The notes: generated by a model not told the origin, from the letters alone. A DNA stretch of 64,000 nt from Steromphala cineraria (GCA_916613615.1 OU744724.1:45610662-45674661), one strand, 5' to 3'; positions 13,340-25,640 are shown, counted from the stretch's first letter. A program made the numbers and translations.

Positions 13340-13860
13340 GCTAATAGTGTTGAGGAGACTGTTATGAGGGTAGGAAGTGTGGCCTTACCCCGCTTCTAGT
13401 TCTACCTCAGACAGTACGTACAGCGCTGTTGCCTCGAACCTCTCCAGTAATTATACTGTTCCAGGCCACTGGCCTTCCTAGTGTAGTGCCAAGCAGACTG
13501 AAATTGGCTGCGGACGTGACAGAGAGCAGACTTGTATGCTTCACTTACCAACAAATGAGAGATATTTAACGCATTTGGACACGGCTAGCGATACATGAAC
13601 ATCGCGGATGTGTTTTGGCTAACAAATAAAAGCCGATAATAGACGCGAACAAAGATCCCTACATTCCGGCAGCTCCTTACTTAGAACGCTTCAGTTGAGG
13701 GATATTGAAAGAAGTAGCCGAATACTCATCCAGCACTTGCCGCCGTATCTTCCAGTGAGCGAGACACCAATTAGAGGCGCTTTATTCTCCACACATTGTT
13801 ACAACGCCGCGCTTTACTCGCGACACAATTAAACCGGCAATAATGAAATCATACGCTAAA
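13340..13860. promoter_or_regulatory. Candidate developmental cis-regulatory segment
   Basis: A 500-bp non-repetitive block, GC-richer than its flanks. It holds a SOX/TCF-type word AACAAAGATC (near 13648), ACATTGTTAC (near 13793), and homeodomain words CCAATTAGAGG, CACAATTAAA and GGCAATAATG. No long open frame crosses it. It lies about 9 kb upstream of FoxG. Function is inferred only. Confidence 0.22.
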
Positions 13861-14950
13861 AGAAAAGCCAGTATCTAACAAAGATTTCCCGAACATAACA
13901 GGAGTTGATAAATGCAAACATTTTGATGCTACGTCACATCGTTACCTGAAAGCCTAAGTTGTGTGTGAACTGGCATCAACAATAACGTTTGGTCTCATTA
14001 AATGCGACAAGCCTTGTTGGTGTATGGATGATATTTTGGAATTTAAAGAGTTTGAGTGAGTAGAAGTTTAACGCCGCCTGGAAGTGAAATATGCTGCTCT
14101 AGGAATGTTAGGATAGTTGTAATGAATAGATCACTCAAAGCATAGTAGTTGCTTAATATTATATTCACTAGTTTAATGAAATACAAATTATTGAAAATTT
14201 GATGGAAAATGAGAACCTCCAAGTAAATTCTTTTCAAAAATACACAATCAGTTAATCAAATATTTTTTCTAGATTAATAATACGATGATTTTTTAGCTAT
14301 CAAAGTGTAACTTGGATTTTGTGTATAAGCACTTATCCTTAGGTCAGTGATGTTTTCTACTAGATGACCGTTTATCTAATACACAAGTTGTCTCCTTTCT
14401 TATCAAAGACAACTTTAACTGCCTGCTGTTAAAGAGGGGAATTTTATTAAGTTCTTAGATGTACATTAAGGCGTCATTTTACGATTTTTCTTATTGTCAA
14501 AAACTATACAGAATAAAGTGAAGGGATGGATAGAGACATTTACATCAGAGCGAAATATTTGTTTTTGATAACCTGAATTGTTAAACTTAGTATGGAACAT
14601 ATTGATAATCCTCATAAAGTACACCGTGTTCAAAACAAAACAAACCGCTCTGAAACCAAACATGCCTTATATATCATGAATTACATAAAGGTATCATAAA
14701 ATAATGACAGACTCCAGATTTATTCAGTTTTGTCAACCTACCACTTATCGTTTCAAACAGATTTTCTCTGTATATTCTGACTGTATTTGATAAGAAATGC
14801 CCGTGAGACTACTTTAATTATGTAATCAAATTCTCCCTAATAAAATTAATAATTTTGTTGAAATAATGTTTTGTATAACTTGAAACTGTCAAACTGTAAA
14901 TATTCTTTTCAGTTATTTTAGAATGACTAAATAGATAAGGAGTAAGTTCT
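13861..14950. other. Unique AT-rich DNA, no gene seen
   Basis: Stop-rich in every frame. No repeats or RNA genes recognised before satellite 1 begins. Confidence 0.5.
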
Positions 14951-17900
14951 TATCACCTAGTATAGGTGTCATTAAGTACATGTCTATACTTCACCCCAAC
15001 TATCTTACTATCACCTAGTATAGGTGTCATTAGGTACATGTCTATACTTCACCCCAACTATCTTACTATCACCTAGTATAGGTGTCATTAGGTACATGTC
15101 TATACTTCACCCCAACTATCTTACTATCACCTAGTATAGGTGTCATTAAGTACATGTCTATACTTCACCCCAACTATCTCACTATCAACTAGTATAGGTG
15201 TCATTAAGTACATGTCTATACTTCACCCCAACTATCTTACTATCACCTAGTATAGGTGTCATTAAGTACATGTCTATACTTCACCCCAACTATCTTACTA
15301 TCAACTAGTATAGGTGTAATTAAGTACATGTCTATACTTCACCCCAACTATCTTACTATCGCCTAGTATAGGTGTCATTAAGTACATGTCTATACTTCAC
15401 CCCAACTATCTTACTATCACCTAGTATAGGTGTCATTAAGTACATGTCTATACTTCACCCCAACTATCTTACTATCACCTAGTATAGGTGTAATTAAGTA
15501 CATGTCTATACTTCACCCCAACTATCTTACTATCACCTAGTATAGGTGTCATTAAGTACATGTCTATACTTCACCCCAACTATTTTACTATCACATAGTA
15601 TAGGTGTAATTAAGTACATGTCTATACTTCACCCCAACTATCTTACTATCACCTAGTATAGGTGTAATTAAGTACATGTCTATACTTCACCCCAACTATC
15701 TTACTATCAACTAGTATAGGTGTAATTAAGTACATGTCTATACTTCACCCCAACTATCTTACTATCACCTAGTATAGGTGTCATTAAGTACATGTCTATA
15801 CTTCACCCAAACTATCTTACTATCACCTAGTATAGGTGTCATTAAGTACATGTCTATACTTCACCCCAACTATCTTACTATCACCTAGTATAGGTGTCAT
15901 TAAGTACATGTCTATACTTCACCCCAACTATCTTACTATCACCTAGTATAGGTGTCATTAAGTACATGTCTATACTTCACCCCAACTATCTTACTATCAC
16001 CTAGTATAGGTGTAATTAAGTACATGTCTATACTTCACCCCAACTATCTTACTATCACCTAGTATAGGTGTAATTCCCAACTATCTTACTATCACCTAGT
16101 ATAGGTGTCATTAAGTACATGTCTATACTTCACCCCAACTATCTTACTATCACCTAGTATAGGTGTTATTAAGTACATGTCTATACTTCACCCCAACTAT
16201 CTTACTATCACCTAGTATAGGTGTCATTAAGTACATGTCTATACTTCACCCCAACTATCTTACTATCACCTAGTATAGGTGTTATTAAGTACATGTCTAT
16301 ACTTCACCCCAACTATCTTACTATCACCTAGTATAGGTGTAATTAAGTACATGTCTATACTTCACCCCAACTATCTTACTATCACCTAGTATAGGTGTAA
16401 TTCCCAACTATCTTACTATCACCTAGTATAGGTGTCATTAAGTACATGTCTATACTTCACCCCAACTATCTTACTATCACCTAGTATAGGTGTCATTAAG
16501 TACATGTCTATACTTCACCCCAACTATCTTACTATCACCTAGTATAGGTGTCATTAAGTACATGTCTATACTTCACCCCGACTATTTTACTATCACATAG
16601 TATAGGTGTAATTAAGTACATGTCTATACTTCACCCCAACTATCTTACTATCACCTAGTATAGGTGTAATTAAGTACATGTCTATACTTCACCCCAACTA
16701 TCTTACTATCAACTAGTATAGGTGTCATTAAGTACATGTCTATACTTCACCCCAACTATCTTACTATCACCTAGTATAGGTGTAATTTAGTACATGTCTA
16801 TACTTCACCCCAACTATCTTACTATCACCTAGTATAGGTGTCATTAAGTACATGTCTATACTTCACCCCAACTATCTTACTATCACCTAGTATAGGTGTC
16901 ATTAAGTACATGTCTATACTTCACCCCAACTATCTTACTATCACCTAGTATAGGTGTCATTAAGTACATGTCTATACTTCACCCCGACTATTTTACTATC
17001 ACATAGTATAGGTGTAATTAAGTACATGTCTATACTTCACCCCAACTATCTTACTATCACCTAGTATAGGTGTAATTAAGTACATGTCTATACTTCACCC
17101 CAACTATCTTACTATCAACTAGTATAGGTGTCATTAAGTACATGTCTATACTTCACCCCAACTATCTTACTATCACCTAGTATAGGTGTAATTTAGTACA
17201 TGTCTATACTTCACCCCAACTATCTTACTATCACCTAGTATAGGTGTCATTAAGTACATGTCTATACTTCACCCCAACTATCTTACTATCACCTAGTATA
17301 GGTGTCATTAAGTACATGTCTATACTTCACCCCAACTATCTTACTATCACCTAGTATAGGTGTAATTAAGTACATGTCTATACTTCACCCCAACTATCTT
17401 ACTATCACCTAGTATAGGTGTAATTCCCAACTATCTTACTATCACCTAGTGTAGGTGTCATTAAGTACATGTCTATACTTCACCCCAACTATCTTACTAT
17501 CACCTAGTATAGGTGTCATTAAGTACATGTCTATACTTCACCCCAACTATCTTACTATCACCTAGTATAGGTGTCATTAAGTACATGTCTATACTTCACC
17601 CCAACTATCTTACTATCACCTAGTATAGGTGTTATTAAGTACATGTCTATACTTCACCCCAACTATCTTACTATCACCTAGTATAGGTGTCATTAAGTAC
17701 ATGTCTATACTTCACCCCAACTATCTTACTATCACCTAGTATAGGTGTTATTAAGTACATGTCTATACTTCACCCCAACTATCTTACTATCACCTAGTAT
17801 AGGTGTCATTAAGTACATGTCTATACTTCACCCAAACTATCTTACTATCACCTAGTATAGGTGTCATTAAGTACATGTCTATACTTCACCCCAACTATCT

Positions 17901-20900
17901 TACTATCACCTAGTATAGGTGTTATTAAGTACATGTCTATACTTCACCCCAACTATCTTACTATCACCTAGTATAGGTGTCATAAAGTACATGTCTATAC
18001 TTCACCCCAACTATCTTACTATCACCTAGTATAGGTGTCATTAAGTACATGTCTATACTTCACCCCAACTATCTTACTATCACCTAGTATAGGTGTCATT
18101 AAGTACATGTCTATACTTCACCCCAACTATCTTACTATCACCTAGTATAGGTGTAATTAAGTACATGTCTATACTTCACCCCAACTATCTTACTATCACC
18201 TAGTATAGGTGTAATTCCCAACTATCTTACTATCACCTAGTATAGGTGTCATTAAGTACATGTCTATACTTCACCCCAACTATCTTACTATCACCTAGTA
18301 TAGGTGTTATTAAGTACATGTCTATACTTCACCCCAACTATCTTACTATCACCTAGTATAGGTGTCATTAAGTACATGTCTATACTTCACCCCAACTATC
18401 TTACTATCACCTAGTATAGGTGTAATTCCCAACTATCTTACTATCACCTAGTATAGGTGTCATTAAGTACATGTCTATACTTCACCCAAACTATCTTACT
18501 ATCACCTAGTATAGGTGTCATTAAGTACATGTCTACACTTCACCCCAACTATCTTACTATCACCTAGTATAGGTGTCATTAAGTACATGTCTATACTTCA
18601 CCCCAACTATCTTACTATCACCTAGTATAGGTGTAATTAAGTACATGTCTATACTTCACCCCAACTATCTTACTATCACCTAGTATAGGTGTAATTCCCA
18701 ACTATCTTACTATCACCTAGTATAGGTGTCATTAAGTACATGTCTATACTTCACCCCAACTATCTTACTATCACCTAGTATAGGTGTAATTAAGTACATG
18801 TCTATACTTCACCCCAACTATCTTACTATCACCTAGTATAGGTGTCATTAAGTACATGTCTATACTTCACCCCAACTATCTTACTATCACCTAGTATAGG
18901 TGTTATTAAGTACATGTCTATACTTCATCCCAACTATCTTACTATCACCTAGTATAGGTGTAATTCCCAACTATCTTACTATCACCTAGTATAGGTGTAA
19001 TTAAGTACATGTCTATACTTCACCCCAACTATCTTACTATCACCTAGTATAGGTGTCATTAAGTACATGTCTATACTTCACCCCAACTATCTTACTATCA
19101 CCTAGTATAGGTGTTATTAAGTACATGTCTATACTTCACCCCAACTATCTTACTATCACCTAGTATAGGTGTCATTAAGTACATGTCTATACTTCACCCC
19201 AACTATCTTACTATCACCTAGTATAGGTGTAATTAAGTACATGTCTATACTTCACCCCAACTATCTTACTATCACCTAGTATAGGTGTAATTCCCAACTA
19301 TCTTACTATCACCTAGTATAGGTGTAATTAAGTACATGTCTATACTTCATCCCAACTAGCTTACTATCACCTAGTATAGGTGTCATTAAGTACATGTCTA
19401 TACTTCACCCCAACTATCTTACTATCACCTAGTATAGGTGTCATTAAGTACATGTCTATACTTCACCCCAACTATCTTACTATCACCTAGTATAGGTGTA
19501 ATTAAGTACATGTCTATACTTCACCCCAACTATCTTACTATCACCTAGTATAGGTGTAATTAAGTACATGTCTATACTTCACCCCAACTATCTTACTATC
19601 ACCTAGTATAGGTGTAATTCCCAACTATCTTTCTATCACCTAGTATAGGTGTCATTAAGTACATGTCTATACTTCACCCCAACTATCTTACTATCACCTA
19701 GTATAGGTGTAATTAAGTACATGTCTATACTTCACCCCAACTATCTTACTATCACCTAGTATAGGTGTAATTAAGTACATGTCTATACTTCAACCCAACT
19801 ATGTTACTATCACCTAGTATAGGTGTCATTAAGTACATGTCTATACTTCACCCCAACTATCTTACTATCACCTAGTATAGGTGTCATTAAGTACATGTCT
19901 ATACTTCACCCCAACTATCTTACTATCACCTAGTATAGGTGTAATTAAGTCCATGTCTATACTTCACCCCAACTATCTTACTATCACCTAGTATAGGTGT
20001 CATTAAGTACATGTCTATACTTCACCCCAACTATCTTACTATCACCTAGTATAGGTGTAATTAAGTACATGTCTATACTTCACCCCAACTATCTTACTAT
20101 CACCTAGTATAGGTGTAATTAAGTACATGTCTATACTTCACCCCAACTATCTTACTATCACCTAGTATAGGTGTCATTAAGTACATGTCTATACTTCACC
20201 CCAACTATCTTACTATCACCTAGTATAGGTGTAATTAAGTCCATGTCTATACTTCACCCCAACTATCTTACTATCACCTAGTATAGGTGTCATTAAGTAC
20301 ATGTCTATACTTCACCCCAACTATCTTACTATCACCTAGTATAGGTGTAATTAAGTCCATGTCTATACTTCACCCAACCTATCTTACTATCACCTAGTAT
20401 AGGTGTAATTAAGTACATGTCTATACTTCACCCCAACTATCTTACTATCACCTAGCATAGGTGTAATTAAGTACATGTCTTTACTTCACCCCAACTATCT
20501 TACTATCACCTAGTATAGGTGTAATTAAGTACATGTCTATACTTCACCCCAACTATCTTACTATTACCTAGTATAGGTGTCATTAAGTACATGTCTATAC
20601 TTCACCCCAACTATCTTACTATCACCTAGTATAGGTGTTATTAAGTACATGTCTATACTTCACCCCAACTATCTTACTATCACCTAGTATAGGTGTAATT
20701 AAGCACATGTCTATACTTCACCCCAACTATCTTACTATCACCTAGTATAGATGTAATTAAGTACATGTCTATACTTCACCCCAACTATCTGACTATCACC
20801 TAGTATAGGTGTAATTAAGTACATGTCTATACTTCACCCAACTATCTTACTATCACCTAGTTTAGGTGTAATTAAGTACATGTCTATACTTCACCCCAAC

Positions 20901-20958
20901 TATCTTACTATCACCTAGTATAGGTGTAATTAAATCCATGTCTATACTTCACCCCAAC
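14951..20958. repeat. Satellite 1: 58-bp unit, about 104 copies
   Basis: A single uninterrupted array. The unit includes TATCACCTAGTATAGGTG followed by TAAGTACATGTCTATACTTC and ACCCCAACTATCTTAC. CACCTA-GTA-TAGGTG is a perfect 6-bp-arm inverted repeat. Point variants (GTCATT, GTAATT, GTTATT) are intermixed. Nine units are 37 bp long, lacking 21 bp between TAATT and CCCAAC. Their AATTCCC marks fall at 16072, 16399, 17422, 18213, 18424, 18693, 18962, 19289 and 19616. No coding. Confidence 0.97.
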
Positions 20959-21139
20959 ATAAGGATAGAACATTTTACTATCTTCTAAGTTTTGCAATTT
21001 ATATAATTGATATTTGAAAAAAATGCCTTACTTTTTCATAAGGACCATAAACGCGAAATCATCAAGTTTTGATAAATTAGAAGACTGGTCTTGCAAAGAC
21101 GAAACTAGCAGACTCTGTCAAAAAGAAAATTTTACCTGA
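20959..21139. other. Unique spacer
   Basis: Short AT-rich spacer after satellite 1. No feature recognised. Confidence 0.5.
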
Positions 21140-21357
21140 TTATTACCTGTCAAGATCCCCGGAAGTAGCCTTTAGGTCATTAGTATCTTCATTTGATGAA
21201 CAAAAAATGTCTTTGTATATAAAATATGCTTGTAAGTTAAAAGATAAATTGTTAAACAAATAATTATACACTGTCATTTATCCAATCCTCATGTAAACTC
21301 TGTAAACTGTATATGGGCCGGAGACCTCGAATACAATAAACTTGACTTGACTTGACA
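21140..21357 (+). mobile_element. Dispersed repeat with TTGAC-repeat tail (copy 1)
   Basis: About 165 bp of this segment reappears as reverse complement at 33541-33710. Shared blocks include CCCCGGAAGTAGCCTTTA, CAAATAATTATACACTGTCA and TCTGTAAACTGTATATGGG. This copy continues into AATACAATAAACTTGAC and three TTGAC repeats, the kind of short 3' tail seen on SINEs and LINE 3' ends. No protein coding seen. Confidence 0.7.
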
Positions 21358-21784
21358 GACCCCAACTATTGAACTCTTCGTTCCCTTCACTGAAGTCTGC
21401 AGCTGAATAATTAGTTCTGCTTTATGACTTAGTATCAAATAGAAGCCTTTATAAAGTCAAGGTATTATTTCTGCAAGTCTAGATTGACTGAAATGAAAAA
21501 CCCAAAGAAATAAAATAATATGAATGAAGGTACGGTAATTGTTATTAACATTAGTCATTAAACATTTAGTCCACAAAATAATATATGTACAGAAAAAATA
21601 AATAAAAGCATATCTCTTTATGAAATCTTTTAACTTGACTCTTGATGTTATTGACACTAGCGCAGCTAGGCAGAAACTTCTGACGATCTGTAGATTCGTG
21701 TGAACTTTTAAAGCAATACTTTTATTTCGGTAAAAAGGCAAGAGAAACGTTTTCAGTGAGGGACTTGTAATGTAAGCCCTTGAC
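21358..21784. other. Unique AT-rich DNA, no gene seen
   Basis: A minus-strand open frame of 115 codons overlaps this stretch but shows no recognisable domain and is not supported as a gene. Confidence 0.45.
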
Positions 21785-22430
21785 GTATTGTGTATGTCGG
21801 ACACACTGGCAATGACAGTAGAGGTTCAGATGTATTTATCCTGTAACGTATGGTGTACATCGGACACACTGGCAATGACAGTAGAGGTTCAGATGTATTT
21901 ATCCTGTAACGTATGGTGTACATCGGACACACTGGCAATGACAGTAGAGGTTCAGATGTATTTATCCTGTAACGTATGGTGTACATCGGACACACTGGCA
22001 ATGACAGTAGAGGTTCAGATGTATTTATCCTGTAACGTATGGTGTACATCGGACACACTGGCAATGACAGTAGAGGTTCAGATGTATTTATCCTGTAACG
22101 TATGGTGTACATCGGACACACTGGCAATGGCAGTAGAGGCTCAGATGTATATATCCTGTAACGTATGGTGTACATCGGACACACTGGCAATGACAGTAGA
22201 GGTTCAGATGTATTTATCCTGTAACGTATGGTGTACATCGGACACACTGGCAATGACAGTAGAGGTTCAGATGTATTTATCCTGTAACGTATGGTGTACA
22301 TCGGACACACTGGCAATGACAGTAGAGGTTCAGATGTATTTATCCTGTAACGAATGGTGTACATTGGACTCACTGGCAATGACAGTAGAGGTTAAGATGT
22401 ATTTAGTATGTGACGTGTTGGTACAAGATA
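21785..22430. repeat. 63-bp tandem array open on both strands
   Basis: About 10 near-identical 63-bp units with ATCGGACACACTGGCAATGA and GTATTTATCCTGTAACGTAT. As 63 is a multiple of 3, each strand has a stop-free frame: a 21-residue repeat on plus (with SCNVWCTSDTLAM) and one on minus (with YTIRYRINTSEPLLSLPVCP). No flanking coding features support either as a gene. Confidence 0.93.
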
Positions 22431-23513
22431 GCTAATTTGTGATTATTATCATAAGTTGACGATATAAGCGATGATTTTTGGTCAAATTATCGCGATAACC
22501 TAATCCCGGCATTTCCCATACTGATACTTTCCATGGATCATTGAAAACCAATGCTGACGTAAAAGTAGTATAGTTAGTTCGATGCAAATACCTTACCATA
22601 GAAATTAACGACAGATACTATTAACACGGGATGTCCAAAGTATTTTACGCCGAAATGATACCGATTATTTGTCAGTATCACATTATACTTGTCAGGTGGA
22701 TCTGTAACATTGACGAAACTATTTCCTCCTCGGAAATGAAATTACAGGCAATTAAGTTGGCTCGTAACATACCCATACTTTGTCATATGGAAATAGTCTG
22801 TTAAATCAACAATGGCTGGCGGATCAAGTGCTCGTTTTACCACTGCCATTTCAATGTTTTATGAGACTAGTGAGCCATGAGCCGACATTTAATCAATTTT
22901 ATTCGTTAAATAGATGCTCATTTCCTAGGCTACAAAAGAGGGGATGCGGGCCACTGGGCGGATAGGTTCCGTGTTATGATAAACCGACACTGCTCCATCC
23001 AATCAATATCTTCCCGCAGGCCGGTGCAGTTTCTGACACACATGCCTTGTCGTTTAACTGAGTCTCACAGTATTGTTTTCTGGGAAGGTTGTAATGATGT
23101 ATGTTTTCCTTTAAGTACAAGTTTTAGAACGATGAAACTTGCTAGCTTTCAAGTCCCTTAAACACAGTCATAGATATAAGCCATACCCACAGCCCATTCT
23201 ACTGTTTTAACTATCAGATTTGAAATACAACGACTAGAGTCAATATAAAGACGACAACGCTCAGATAGTTAGTTCCTAACTGCACATTAAACACCAACAA
23301 TTTGACTTAACGTATGAGTTATGAATTCATTTTCACTATGGGTTATAAGGAAACTGTAAAAGAGAACCTTTAAAAGGAAAGTTGAAAACAAGAATGTAGA
23401 TAATCACAATGCTAAGAATTAGGTAGTTTCATACTAAATTTTAACCAGATTGCAGATTTTAATTTTGAATTATATATCTCGTTTCATTCAATATTTTTTT
23501 TCTCGTCACAGGT
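22431..23513. other. Unique DNA, no gene seen
   Basis: Short open frames at 22780-22965 and 22976-23161 (plus) have no recognisable features. No RNA genes or repeats recognised. Confidence 0.45.
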
Positions 23514-23780
23514 ATGGGAACATACATATATATGGGAGGCTCCATGGAGGGCAATGAGTTTGGGAACATACATATATATGGGAGGCTCCATGGAGGGCAA
23601 TGAGTATGGGAGCATACACATATATGGTAGGCTCCATGGAATCAATGAATTTGGGAACATACATATCTATGGAGGCTCCATTGATGGCAATGAGTATGGG
23701 AACATACATATATATATATGGGAGGCTCCATGGAGGGCAATGAGTATGGGAACACACATATATATAATATATATATATAT
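23514..23780. repeat. 46-bp tandem array, left block
   Basis: About five units of about 46 bp with GGGAACATACATATATATGG and GAGGCTCCATGGAGGGCAAT, ending in an (AT)n run near 23756-23780. CTCCATGGAG is a perfect 10-bp palindrome in each full unit. Unit length varies through the TA run. Confidence 0.92.
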
Positions 23781-23908
23781 ACGGCCTTGCGCTAGCTCAC
23801 TGTAGAAATACAGTTTGAGCACTCTATGCAAATGAGTTGAACTTTCTTAAACTGCTTTGCTTCGTTGATAACGTTGCATTGCTGAAAGTTCAACCATGTT
23901 CCACACAC
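23781..23908 (+). other. Unique segment between the two 46-bp array blocks
   Basis: About 130 bp of non-repeat DNA directly preceding the hammerhead ribozyme. It may be the conserved end of a mobile element. No coding features. Confidence 0.5.
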
Positions 23909-23955
23909 ACCATGCTGATGAGGTCCGAAAGACCGAAACAGCTGGCTGTTCATGG

Positions 23956-23956
<1 letters not shown>
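23909..23956 (+). ncRNA. Type I hammerhead self-cleaving ribozyme
   Basis: All conserved core positions are present in order. Stem I is ACCATG (23909-23914) pairing with CATGGT (23951-23956). The core box CTGATGA is at 23915-23921. Stem II is GGTC (23922-23925) with GACC (23931-23934) and loop CGAAA. The second core box GAAA is at 23935-23938. Stem III is A plus CAGC (23938-23942) with GCTG plus T (23945-23949) and a two-base loop, so the last pair may not form. U17 is 23950, giving predicted cleavage between 23950 and 23951. Hammerheads with such short stem III are known from Penelope-like retroelements and animal retrozyme-like repeats, where some act as dimers. The ribozyme joins directly to an (AT)n run and the 46-bp array. 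Activity is inferred from sequence. Confidence 0.85.
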
Positions 23957-23993
<37 letters not shown>

Positions 23994-24612
23994 GAGGCTC
24001 CATGGAGGGCAATGAGTTTGGGAACATATATATCTATGGAGGCTCCATGGAGGGCAATGAGTATGGGAACATACATATATATGAGAGGCTCCATGGAGGG
24101 CAATGAGTATGGGAACATACATATATATGGGAGGCTCCATGGAGGGCAATGAGTATGGGAACATACATATATATGGGAGGGTCCATGGAGGGCAATGAGT
24201 ATGGGAACATATATATATATATATGGGAGGCTCCATGGAGGGCAATGAGTTTGGGAACATTCATATCTATGGAGGCTCCATGGAGGGCAATGGGTATGGG
24301 AACATACATATATATGGGAGGCACAATGGAGGGCAATGAATATGGGAACATACACATATATGGGAGGCCTCCTGGAGGGCAATGAGTATGGGAACATACA
24401 TATATATGGGAGGCTCCATGGAGGGCAATGAGTATGGGAACATACATATATATGGGAGGCTCCATGGAGGGCAATGAGTATGGGAACATACATATATATG
24501 GGAGGCTCCATGGAGGGCAATGAGTATGGGAACATACATATATATGGGAGGCTCCATGGAGGGCAATGAGTATGGGAACATACATATATATGGGAGGCTC
24601 CATGGAGGGCAA
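23957..24612. repeat. (AT)n plus 46-bp tandem array, right block
   Basis: An (AT)n run (23957-23991) leads into about 14 units of the same 46-bp repeat as 23514-23755, carrying CTCCATGGAG. Several minus-strand frames of 100-270 codons and plus-strand frames arise from the repeats and are not genes. Confidence 0.93.
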
Positions 24613-24660
24613 TCATGACGAAGAGGATTGTGCCGAAAACGTTTTGAATAACGTGCCAGA
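24613..24660 (+). other. Degenerate hammerhead-like segment at array end
   Basis: Immediately after the last 46-bp unit, TGACGA (24616-24621) and GAAA (24635-24638) have the spacing of hammerhead core boxes. The first core C is A, and stem II shows only a GG/CC pairing with bulged bases. ACGTT and AACGT (24639-24653) could pair. Read as a possible decayed partner of the ribozyme at 23909. Confidence 0.25.
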
Positions 24661-25560
24661 GAGCATTCGCCTCATTAAGGTTTAAGGCAAGTTTGCTTAT
24701 AATAGCATGGGCAGTATTTAATTTGATCTAACAAATAATATTCAAAGAGATTTTATGAATGCTTCAAAAATAATTTTAGTCTACATTGACCCTTATTATG
24801 TTGTTTGATTTGTGAACTATTTACACTTGTCCTACTTACCTACTTACAACACTTTTAGTTATACCACCTTGAACAGTTTGTGTACAGTGGCTGCACAGTA
24901 TCAATAGCACAGCCTTTACATGAAGAGTTCGTGCTATGTAGGCCTAAACTGTATGTGTGACTTTCAGGCGCATCTTGGCAATGAAAAGTAGCAGTATACA
25001 GTGAGAATATATTCCACATTTTAACAAAACAGTAGAAAGTCATATTTTCACTGCAGTGAAAATATAATCCATAATCCACTGACCTTATATTGGATTGCTA
25101 ATTATATAATAAAATGCATATCTTAAATGCAGTGAGAAAATAAGCAACCTTTTACAATGCTTTAAAACACAATTATCTCCATTTGAACAGGTCGAACGTT
25201 AGGCACGAGCAAAGGCCAAGTTTAGCGTTTGCGCACAGAAAGTAACAAGTTTTCTTTGCGCAAACAAAGTGAGCGCAGGCTGGCAATGAATTTCTTACGC
25301 CTCGAAACAAACTAATATTTGTGTGTTAAAACTTCTAAATCATCATAAATACCGTCATAGGATTGTCCTTTCATAATTTACAATAGAGCAAGGGAAGTAA
25401 CTCTAAGTTGTATTTCAATCGGAACAATGCAAGGTAGTTCACAAATGTTGTTGGTTATTTATCAATATTTAGCAATCACTGAATAGAGAATAAAAACCTA
25501 GTTTTTCTTAACATTGTACTGTGACAGGGTGAGATATAAGCATTCCTACTGGCTTTGGCT
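24661..25560. other. Unique AT-rich DNA, no gene seen
   Basis: No supported coding region. Contains a strong inverted repeat at 25227-25265, listed separately. Confidence 0.45.
25227..25265. other. Inverted repeat / stem-loop
   Basis: Left arm GTTTGCGCACAGAAA (25227-25241) and right arm TTTCTTTGCGCAAAC (25251-25265) pair over 15 bp with one mismatch and a 9-nt loop. It is much GC-richer than its surroundings. It could be a structured RNA, a protein-binding palindrome, or the ends of a small element. Confidence 0.6.
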
Positions 25561-25564
25561 AGAG

Positions 25565-25640
25565 GGATATCTCTTTGGTCGAACAGGTAGAGTGTAGAAA
25601 TCCCGGAGGAGGTGGTTTCAAAATCACTTCTGTTACAGTT
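25565..25640 (+). repeat. tRNA-derived (SINE-like) remnant
   Basis: CTCTTTGGTCGAACAGGTAG (25571-25590) resembles a tRNA A-box region, followed by TCCCGGAGGAGGTGGTTTCA (25601-25620), which resembles a decayed B-box region. No complete cloverleaf is evident. Confidence 0.4.

Noticed and set aside
23506..24616. Many open frames (up to 274 codons) on both strands
   Set aside because: All derive from the 46-bp repeat. Their unique tails are short and unrelated.
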